A stretch of DNA of 5,181 nucleotides, taken from NCBI GenBank assembly GCA_031276415.1, contig JAISNF010000662.1, positions 1 to 5,181 of the forward strand, read 5' to 3'. Of this stretch, positions 1-5,059 are shown piece by piece. Numbering within the stretch: the first letter of the stretch is position 1; each line of letters starts with the position of its first letter. The stretch is from Planctomycetaceae bacterium. Lineage in GTDB: Bacteria > Planctomycetota > Planctomycetia > Pirellulales > Thermoguttaceae. The notes below the pieces were generated by a model. The model was not told the origin of the DNA, searched no databases, and was given only the letters and a program-made list of their open reading frames with translations. A program made the translations under genes and the position numbers.

Positions 1-82
1 AACTAGCATCAATCGCTTTTACAATGCATAGTGATGCTAGAAAACAGATTCCAATAATAATACATCCGCTATTATGGCTCAT
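1..82 (-). CDS. Partial ORF directly downstream of the RHS toxin tip; candidate immunity protein (N-terminus only)
   Basis: A reading frame starts with ATG at 82-80 and stays open for 27 codons to the left edge, so only the N-terminus is seen. The peptide begins MSHNSGCIIIGICFLASLC and continues IVKAIDAS. Residues 8-21 form a hydrophobic run that could be a signal peptide (possible cleavage after A23, VKA) or a membrane anchor. Cysteines lie at 7, 13 and 19, but none sits in a good lipobox. Only five bases separate the stop of the upstream RHS tip from this ATG, so the two are probably co-transcribed. In polymorphic toxin systems the immunity gene lies immediately 3' of the toxin gene, which is why that role is proposed. 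This is inference from position alone. No Shine-Dalgarno is visible, and with 27 residues the family cannot be recognised. It could also be a chance ORF. Confidence 0.45.
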   Translation of the reverse strand, partial: MSHNSGCIIIGICFLASLCIVKAIDAS

Positions 83-87
83 GATAA

Positions 88-1173
88 CTAAAAAGGATTG
101 TATGCATTGTTCATATCATCACATGTATCAAGCAAATAATCAATACCCATAAACATTCCAATGCCTATTCCTCCCATGAAAGGGACTCCCCACAGAGAGT
201 TTCGAAAAACATGTGCTTGAGCTTCAAGAGCCGCTGTTGCAAAAGGACCATTTTGTTGCGAGAAGATTCCGCTTGAGGCATCTTGCAGTGCATGGATTAG
301 TTCATGTGATTTGGTGCCATTCCCAAACCAAGCTTTTTCTGATATCGCGAAATACCATTTATTCTTAGCCTCGTTGAGACCAGCCCATCCGCCATTGAAT
401 ACAGCACTAGTCTCTACATATTCAGCCTGTTCAAGTTTTTTCATAACCACATTCCAATTGATTTTACCTCTTCCTGTCATACGTGACCACATTTCTGCTC
501 TCAGCCTGAAAAAAGGTGATTCGATAAGTTTAATCATGGAATCTTTAAGTTGCGAACTACGGGTATTTGTAATGTTTGTAGGACGTGGAGTAACGCCAAA
601 AACAAGTTTACCAACTAAACCTAATACACCTCCCGTCACAGCCCCCATTGCTCCTTCTGTAATCGCAAGCCCCACACCATTCATGGGTGAAAAAGTAAAT
701 TTACCATTTTTCAGTAACGTACCATATATCCCACCATTAACGAGACCGAAAATACCTCCAGTTGCTGCGTCAAATCCCAATGTGCCTAATGTGGATGTTC
801 CGAAAAAGGCAGCCAAAGCTGGTGAAAGGTAACCGACTGTCCCGCCTGCGACAGCACCAGAAATCCCTCCAATTAGTGCCCCTCGCCAACCATCACGATA
901 GGCTCCTATTGCAGCACCTGAAATACCTCCAATGATCGCTCCACTCATTGCCATTGAGACCCCAATGGACATCTCACCATTGGGATCAGTATAAGTTATT
1001 GGGTCACCACAAGTGTACAGATATTTATGCAGAGATTGTGGATCATTCAAATTTCCAAAGAATGGATCGAGCCGATTGAATCTTCCGGTTGCTGGATCAT
1101 AATATCTTGCACGTAAATACTGTTGCCCAATTTTTGAATCGAATTGTTCGCCGCTGTACAAGAATTCGGTCAA
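88..1173 (-). CDS. Truncated RHS-repeat-associated core protein with C-terminal putative zinc-metallopeptidase toxin domain (orphan RHS tip)
   Basis: This 361-residue frame holds the end of an RHS protein. Residues 5-66 match the RHS-associated core: YSGEQFDSKIGQQYLRARYYDPATGRFNRLDPF, then DPQSLHKYLY and DPNG at 63-66, the usual junction before the variable toxin. Residues 70-195 are glycine-rich and hydrophobic, with a near-repeat (GAIIGGISGAAIGA at 78-91, GALIGGISGAVAGG at 98-111), suggesting membrane-inserting hairpins. Residues 200-361 form the variable domain. H290-E291-L-I-H294 is an HExxH zinc site, and E317 (in LEAQAH) is a plausible third ligand, so a gluzincin-like protease toxin is inferred. 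Full RHS proteins usually exceed 1000 residues, so nearly all of the beta-cage is missing. The start shown is a TTG inside the core homology, the only usable start codon before residue 68, and is probably not a true start. Core homology continues upstream to about 1245. This is either a displaced RHS tip used by recombination or a decaying gene. Stop is TAG at 90-88. The RHS identity is strong; the toxin activity is inferred. Confidence 0.85.
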   Translation of the reverse strand: MTEFLYSGEQFDSKIGQQYLRARYYDPATGRFNRLDPFFGNLNDPQSLHKYLYTCGDPITYTDPNGEMSIGVSMAMSGAIIGGISGAAIGAYRDGWRGALIGGISGAVAGGTVGYLSPALAAFFGTSTLGTLGFDAATGGIFGLVNGGIYGTLLKNGKFTFSPMNGVGLAITEGAMGAVTGGVLGLVGKLVFGVTPRPTNITNTRSSQLKDSMIKLIESPFFRLRAEMWSRMTGRGKINWNVVMKKLEQAEYVETSAVFNGGWAGLNEAKNKWYFAISEKAWFGNGTKSHELIHALQDASSGIFSQQNGPFATAALEAQAHVFRNSLWGVPFMGGIGIGMFMGIDYLLDTCDDMNNAYNPF

Positions 1174-1269
1174 TGCCGTTGCAGGGTCAAAGCCGATGGC
1201 GTTGCCGTAAGCGTCGTAGGCGTAGAGATGTTCGCTTAGAACCGAATTTTTTAACGTATTATAACGATT
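1174..1269 (-). pseudogene. Upstream remnant of the RHS core in frame with the RHS tip; homology breakpoint near 1245
   Basis: The RHS frame stays open upstream of the TTG for 32 codons to a TAA at 1272-1270. It reads SVLSEHLYAYDAYGNAIG and then FDPATA, joining LTEFLYSGEQFD. That is the expected RHS core sequence before YSGE. The residues before it (NRYNTLKN) no longer look like RHS, so the breakpoint lies around 1240-1250. There is no ATG, GTG or TTG in these 32 codons. This shows that the gene was cut 5' and that the DNA was once part of a longer RHS reading frame or was copied from one. Confidence 0.7.
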
Positions 1270-1302
1270 TTAACGAGACAGAATAATCCCATTTACCGCT
1301 AC

Positions 1303-1330
1303 AAGATATGTTTCATTACCTAATTGTCAA
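1303..1330 (-). promoter_or_regulatory. Promoter-like site reading toward the RHS tip
   Basis: On the minus strand a perfect TTGACA (1330-1325) is followed after 16 bp by TATCTT (1308-1303), which matches four of six bases of the -10 consensus. Transcription would begin near 1296, about 25 bp before the open RHS frame. The first ATG in such a transcript (1291-1289) is in another frame and ends after 13 codons. The region is AT-rich, so chance matches are easy; only the exact -35 raises this above background. Confidence 0.3.
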
Positions 1331-1486
1331 AGAACATCGTTCAATTGTAGATATTTTTTCCTTCTTTGCAATAGAATCCTATTATCGAAAAAAGTTTAGA
1401 AGAAATAGATAAAAAAGAGATTTTTATATCAAAAATATTTTTTTGTATAAAATGGTTCAAAATTATCTGTTAAAATATTGAGGTTC

Positions 1487-1515
1487 TTGAAAACACGAAC
1501 TTTTTCTATTATATT
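1487..1515 (+). promoter_or_regulatory. Weak promoter candidate for the PKD/TPR gene
   Basis: TTGAAA at 1487-1492 and TATATT at 1510-1515 are 17 bp apart, each matching five of six consensus bases. It would give a leader of about 265 nt that includes both tandem repeats. The surroundings are so AT-rich that similar matches are expected by chance. A perfect TATAAT at 1564-1569 lacks a well-spaced -35. Confidence 0.25.
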
Positions 1516-1651
1516 TTATTTTGAATTTCAATCGTGTTTTGTGTTGATGGTTCATAGTTTGTTTATAATCAATGGTTTAATATTGATTCATATCCTCTGG
1601 TAAAACAACGTAGTTTTTAGCAGTGAACATTGCGATAATCCATAACATTTT

Positions 1652-1714
1652 ACCGAATAATTACAATGAATTACTGAATAATTACAATAAACCACTGAAT
1701 AATTACAATAAATT
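1652..1714. repeat. Three-copy 21-bp tandem repeat upstream of the PKD/TPR gene
   Basis: Three head-to-tail units of exactly 21 bp lie at 1652-1672, 1673-1693 and 1694-1714. The shared pattern is AC(C/T)GAATAATTACAAT(G/A)AA followed by two variable bases (TT, CC, TT). Units 2 and 3 differ only in those last two bases; unit 1 differs from unit 3 at two positions. The array ends 73 bp before the ATG of the downstream gene. Confidence 0.9.
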
Positions 1715-1750
1715 GATATGAAAATTCCATCGAAATATTACCAATTTTTT

Positions 1751-1776
1751 AACAAATTTTTTTAACAAATTTTTTT
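1751..1776. repeat. Two-copy 13-bp tandem repeat AACAAATTTTTTT just before the start codon
   Basis: AACAAATTTTTTT occurs at 1751-1763 and 1764-1776, identical in both copies, preceded by a partial T-run copy. It ends 11 bp before the ATG at 1788 and fills the place where a ribosome-binding site would be. No purine-rich motif occurs between it and the ATG. Confidence 0.8.
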
Positions 1777-1787
1777 AGTGTTGTCCG

Positions 1788-4055
1788 ATGTTACGAAGTT
1801 TATTTTTTGTACTGTTTCTTTTTACGCAAACAATTATTATGGCACAATCTTATGATATTGCGGGCGGTTCTTATCTTGCTATGCGTGAGGTTGACGCTCC
1901 AAGCGGGAAAAATGTTGTTGTTGCGGAATTTTTGCATCAGGGGCTTATCAGTCTTGCTCCGAAAAATATTGATCCGCGAATAGAAAATACAGGAAAAACT
2001 GTTCTCGTAACAACACGTTCCAAAAAAACGGTTCCGTTCAAAATCCTTCAACTCGGTCCCGGCGACTTTTGCCGATTGGCAATACAAACCGAAGAAAAAA
2101 ACAATTCCTATAACATTTATTACGGAGTTCCGGCGGATAAACCGCCCAATAATGTTCAAGTTCCCGCATGGACAAATACCGACGGGCTTCTCATGGAAAC
2201 CCGATATCCCGAAAATCATTTCAATATGGATGATTTTGAAGCAGTTAAAAAAGCCTTCGAACTCTCGAAAAAACCAATCGGTGCCAATTATGTTAAAAAT
2301 GTACACCACGGTTATAATCCGTTCACGCTTCGACGCGAACCGTTTCTCACACGGTATTCCGGTAACTTAAATGTCGCTGTCGGAGGAAAATATGCGTTGC
2401 TCACTTCGTCTCATCATTGCAGTTTTCTTTTAATTGACGGTAAAATCGTCGCCTCACATCCCGGTCGGCACGGACGAGCCGGACAAGCAAAACCGGAACT
2501 CGTTAAATTCACCAACCTCGCACAAGGGAAACATCTGTTCGAATATTACCACGCAACCGGTGACGAAAACGCCAGCATGATTGCCGTTTGGGAACTAAAT
2601 CCCGAAGAAAAACCAAAAAAATTGACGCTAATCCCCGAAGAGGCTTTTCAAAACAATAATATTGCCCGCATTTTGCCGGGCGCAGTTAATTTTGCCAACA
2701 AACCGGGTTCGCCGGATTTTGTTTATCAGGTTGTTGGAAGTGTTTCATTGCCGGATAACGATCAGCCGATGATTTCTGTACAATTCCAGAATAAATCGGC
2801 GGGACTTGCGGCACGCGGGAAATTGGTTTGGCATTTCGGCGACGGTCAAACCAGCGAAGAACCTTCGCCAAATCATATTTATCTTAAACCGGGGATTTAT
2901 TCTGTTGAACTAATTTCAGATACCGCTTCGCAACATCTTTCGTCAGTAAACCGAATCGAAATTGCTCAACCGCCGCTTCCGGCTGACCCCAAAAATCCGC
3001 CAACCTTGAATCAATATCTGACCGTTTTGGAAAAATACGAAACAACAAAACTTGATGCGGATTCGCTGCTCCAACTGGTAGAGGTTTATTGTGTGAAAAT
3101 TGATTCGATTCTGAATCCGACAGAAGCGGAACAAATCGCCGCTGAAAACGCATTGATAGAAGGAACCGACAAAGATAAGAAAACCAAAACAAAATCTCAA
3201 ATTTCCGGGCAACAGAACGCCGCCAAATTGGAGCAAGTTACGAAATATCGCCGGCTTATTGCGGAAACAGTTCGGTCGTCATTGGCGGACAATCCCAATT
3301 TTAAGGGCGACAATTCAATTTATAAACTTGCCTTGTTAGCGGGCGGAATGGCGAGAGATTATCTGTTGGATTGGAAACTGGCGGGTCAGATTTATGTTGC
3401 GGCGGCACAAAAATTGACCTTCAATGATTTTGCGGCGGAATGTTATGCGTTGGCAGCAGAGGTGTCGCTTGATATGTTGAATAAAACTGCCGCCAAGAAA
3501 TTTATTGAATCCGCAGAGAAAAAGGTTTCAAAAAACGGTAAAAGTCAGTCGATCAGCACATTTTATCGGATTAAGGGCGAATATCTTGCGGAAATCGGTC
3601 AAAGTGCGGAAGCCCAACAAGCATTGAGAAAGGCAAACGAAACCAAAGATGAAAAACATTTTCAATACACGGAACAGGTTGCGTTGCAAGGTTCCGCAAG
3701 CCGGAGTGCCGAAACATTTTTGCGGGAAAAGAATTATGATCGGGCGATTGATTCGTTGCGAACCTGGCAACTCGAATATCCGGCGGCATCTTATGAGGGA
3801 TTTATTTCGTTGTTGATGGCGAAATATTGGATTGGACGTGAAAAATATCCTCAAGCGGCGGCTCTTGCCGACAGACAATTGTCATTGAATCCTGATTCGC
3901 CGTATATTGACGAACTTTTATTGGTTGCTGCCGAAGCCCAAGAAAAAGCCGGAAACAAAGACGCGGCACGAGCCTATCTTGGTTCACTGATCAAAGATTA
4001 CCCCGGCAGCCCCAATGTCCCCAACGCAAAACAACAACTCAAAAATCTGGAATAA
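1788..4055 (+). CDS. Secreted multidomain protein: signal peptide, PA14-like domain, PKD domain, TPR-like C-terminal half
   Basis: This 755-residue protein starts with a signal peptide (MLRSLFFVLFLFTQTIIMAQ, likely cut after A19), so it is exported to the periplasm or surface. Residues about 22-115 are beta-rich and end in YYG, recalling DUF2341-type domains (weak). Residues about 180-270 look like a PA14-type beta-sandwich: RYSGNLNVAVGGKYALLTSS, then LLIDGKIVASHPGRHG and a closing AVWEL. Residues about 317-393 are a PKD domain with the hallmark WHFGDG at 348-353 and IYLKPGIYSVEL. A charged Lys/Thr linker lies at about 457-476. From about 515 to the end, alternating helices with TPR-like spacing appear, and the last 40 residues (AGNKDAARAYL, DYPGSP) resemble a YbgF/CpoB-type TPR. 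The architecture suggests a glycan- or protein-binding envelope scaffold, not an enzyme; no catalytic motif is visible. The ATG is chosen because the signal peptide begins there. No Shine-Dalgarno is present. It is probably transcribed alone, the next gene lying 462 bp away. Exact function is unknown. Confidence 0.88.
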   Translation: MLRSLFFVLFLFTQTIIMAQSYDIAGGSYLAMREVDAPSGKNVVVAEFLHQGLISLAPKNIDPRIENTGKTVLVTTRSKKTVPFKILQLGPGDFCRLAIQTEEKNNSYNIYYGVPADKPPNNVQVPAWTNTDGLLMETRYPENHFNMDDFEAVKKAFELSKKPIGANYVKNVHHGYNPFTLRREPFLTRYSGNLNVAVGGKYALLTSSHHCSFLLIDGKIVASHPGRHGRAGQAKPELVKFTNLAQGKHLFEYYHATGDENASMIAVWELNPEEKPKKLTLIPEEAFQNNNIARILPGAVNFANKPGSPDFVYQVVGSVSLPDNDQPMISVQFQNKSAGLAARGKLVWHFGDGQTSEEPSPNHIYLKPGIYSVELISDTASQHLSSVNRIEIAQPPLPADPKNPPTLNQYLTVLEKYETTKLDADSLLQLVEVYCVKIDSILNPTEAEQIAAENALIEGTDKDKKTKTKSQISGQQNAAKLEQVTKYRRLIAETVRSSLADNPNFKGDNSIYKLALLAGGMARDYLLDWKLAGQIYVAAAQKLTFNDFAAECYALAAEVSLDMLNKTAAKKFIESAEKKVSKNGKSQSISTFYRIKGEYLAEIGQSAEAQQALRKANETKDEKHFQYTEQVALQGSASRSAETFLREKNYDRAIDSLRTWQLEYPAASYEGFISLLMAKYWIGREKYPQAAALADRQLSLNPDSPYIDELLLVAAEAQEKAGNKDAARAYLGSLIKDYPGSPNVPNAKQQLKNLE

Positions 4056-4072
4056 AAAACAAATGAGAAATT

Positions 4073-4112
4073 CTAAAAACTACAAGGTAATTTCTAATAA
4101 CTAGTTTTTTTT
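4073..4112 (+). terminator. Weak intrinsic terminator candidate after the PKD/TPR gene
   Basis: AAAAACTA (4075-4082) is exactly complementary to TAGTTTTT (4102-4109), with a 19-nt loop, and a run of eight T (4105-4112) overlaps and follows the stem. It lies 20 bp after the stop codon. An overlapping alternative pairing joins AGAAATT (4066-4072) with AATTTCT (4089-4095). The stem is nearly all A-T, so it would be unstable, and the call rests mainly on position. Confidence 0.3.
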
Positions 4113-4272
4113 ATTAACCACAGAGAACACGGAGTTCACAGGGAGAGAATTTTTTAAGTGATTTTTTTGAATATGTTTTTTTATTTTAATTTTTAATATC
4201 ATTTACAAAAAATATCACAATCAATATAAGTTCAGAATAATTTTCTATCTCTGTGTCCTCTGTGGTTAATAA
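4111..4272. repeat. 162-bp imperfect inverted-repeat element with CACAGAG-type arms
   Basis: The left arm (4111-4134) and right arm (4249-4272) are 24 bp each and complementary at 22 positions; one of the two mismatches would be a G-U pair in RNA. The arms begin TTATTAACCACAGAG. Each arm is itself made of 9-bp units; on the left these are CACAGAGAA, CACGGAGTT and CACAGGGAG (4119-4145). The 114 bp between the arms are almost pure A and T and contain no ORF. I recognise this CCACAGAG(G/A)ACAC motif as a common dispersed intergenic repeat in many environmental bacteria, including planctomycetes, but of unknown function. It may be a MITE-like or REP-like element. No transposase or target duplication is visible. 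Confidence 0.75.
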
Positions 4273-4365
4273 TGTGGTTTTAAAAAGTAAATTTGAGTTT
4301 TTAGAAGTACCTAACGGTATTTTGTTTTGTTGGAGATAATTTTTATGGGGATTTTTTGTGGGGAC

Positions 4366-4395
4366 TTGTCAACATGCCCCTTGTTCGGGTATATT
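4366..4395 (+). promoter_or_regulatory. Promoter-like site for the ACT-domain gene
   Basis: TTGTCA (4366-4371) and TATATT (4390-4395) are 18 bp apart, each matching five of six consensus bases. Transcription would begin near 4402, giving a leader of about 115 nt before the ATG at 4518. TTGTCA recurs at 4422-4427 and 4441-4446 within that leader, both times as TTGTCAAA, without a well-placed -10. Confidence 0.38.
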
Positions 4396-4445
4396 TTAGC
4401 ATTCGGGAATTTTCAATTCATTTGTCAAATCCTTATTTTTTTGTC

Positions 4446-4517
4446 AAACAATATTCACAACCCCAATATTTACAATATTTTTTACAATATTCCCAACATT
4501 TAACACCATTTACAACC
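4446..4517 (+). repeat. G-free leader with degenerate 12-bp ACAATATT repeats before the ACT gene
   Basis: The leader has no G on the plus strand from 4444 to 4519. It is made of degenerate repeats around ACAATATT; the clearest are two adjacent 12-bp units TTTACAATATT(T/C) at 4469-4480 and 4481-4492. With no G, the leader cannot hold a Shine-Dalgarno sequence and can barely fold, so translation of the ACT gene must start by an SD-independent route. Confidence 0.75.
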
Positions 4518-4949
4518 ATGAAACTTAAACAACTTTCGCTTTTTTTGGAGAACAAACCGGGTAATGTCCGCAAGGCATGTCGAACTTTGGCAAACAGCGG
4601 AATCAATATCGAAACAATGGCTCTTGCCGATACGGAACAATTCGGGATTTTGCGAATTCTCGTGCGAGATTGGGAACGGGCAAAACAAGAATTTGAGAAA
4701 AACGGTGTTGTTGTCAAGGTTTCGGAAGTTGTTGCGTTGGCGGTTGATCACCGACCGGGCGGATTAGCCGATATTCTTGACGTTCTGGACGAAGCCGGTC
4801 TCAATATCGAATATATGTACGGCTTTTTCCAGAAAACCGGTAACGCCGTTATTGTATTTCGTTTTGATAATCCCGATGCCGCTATCGGAAAATTACAATC
4901 ACGCGGAATCCGCGTCATCGGAAATAAAGAACTATTCGATAAAAGTTAA
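4518..4949 (+). CDS. Tandem ACT-domain protein (small-molecule-binding regulatory protein)
   Basis: The 143-residue product is two ACT domains and nothing else. ACT1 spans about 4-68 (LSLFLENKPGNVRKACRTL, then NSGINIETMALAD). ACT2 spans about 72-137 (DHRPGGLADILDVLDEAG, then LNIEYMYGF and AVIVFRFDNPDAA). Both carry the family's ligand-loop pattern of N/H-x-PG followed by a helix and a second glycine (SGIN, AGLN). ACT domains bind amino acids or similar small molecules; stand-alone tandem-ACT proteins of this length are common in planctomycetes and other bacteria, sometimes near phenylacetate-CoA ligase genes, but no such partner is in this window. The ATG at 4518 is chosen because homology starts there. 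Upstream in-frame starts (TTG 4356, ATG 4374) would add low-complexity sequence encoded by the repeat-rich leader. Cytoplasmic, no signal peptide. Ligand and target are unknown. Confidence 0.9.
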   Translation: MKLKQLSLFLENKPGNVRKACRTLANSGINIETMALADTEQFGILRILVRDWERAKQEFEKNGVVVKVSEVVALAVDHRPGGLADILDVLDEAGLNIEYMYGFFQKTGNAVIVFRFDNPDAAIGKLQSRGIRVIGNKELFDKS

Positions 4950-5010
4950 AAAACAGAATATCGTCCCATAAATAGTTGAAAAAAACGAAAACAAAAAAAG
5001 ATAAACACGT

Positions 5011-5040
5011 CCGCAGATGACGCTGATAATCGCTGATGAT
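5011..5040. repeat. Three-copy 10-bp repeat of CGCWGAT type
   Basis: CCGCAGATGA, CGCTGATAAT and CGCTGATGAT occupy three consecutive 10-bp slots and are followed by seven T (5041-5047). I recognise the general pattern (CGCAGAT / CGCTGAT runs) as another widely dispersed intergenic repeat of environmental bacteria. The function is unknown. Confidence 0.7.
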
Positions 5041-5059
5041 TTTTTTAAGAAAACGAAAC

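Larger units (their letters stand above)
1270..1787. other. AT-rich divergent intergenic region with short tandem repeats
   Basis: This roughly 520-bp stretch separates the minus-strand RHS tip from the plus-strand secreted protein. I find no convincing gene in it on either strand and no recognisable RNA. It is much more AT-rich than the flanking genes, with many A and T runs. It holds a promoter-like site in each direction, a three-copy 21-bp tandem repeat, a two-copy 13-bp T-rich repeat next to the downstream ATG, and a weak 7-bp hairpin (1567-1573 with 1582-1588). Confidence 0.7.

Noticed and set aside
3..40. 9-bp perfect inverted repeat CTAGCATCA (3-11) with TGATGCTAG (32-40)
   Set aside because: It falls inside the partial minus-strand ORF and has no T-run; a 9-bp pair at this distance is expected about once by chance in a window of this size.
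311..832. 173-codon plus-strand ORF
   Set aside because: It lies antisense to the RHS tip, whose frame has clear homology; the translation is Pro/Ser-rich with no recognisable domain.
1250..1291. 13-codon minus-strand ORF from ATG 1291 as the true start of the RHS tip
   Set aside because: It is in a different frame from the RHS core and ends at a TAA before reaching it; the peptide has no RHS features.
1567..1588. 7-bp hairpin AATCAAT/ATTGATT as a terminator or operator
   Set aside because: The stem is short and A-T rich, with no T-run and no nearby gene end; easily random in this composition.
4111..4272. CRISPR-like or transposon interpretation of the inverted-repeat element
   Set aside because: There are no evenly spaced direct repeats with unique spacers, no transposase and no visible target-site duplication, so it is kept only as an inverted-repeat element.
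4356..4517. N-terminal extension of the ACT protein from TTG 4356 or ATG 4374
   Set aside because: The extra residues are low-complexity (Tyr/Gln/Phe-rich) and come from the repetitive G-free leader; ACT homology starts exactly at the ATG at 4518.
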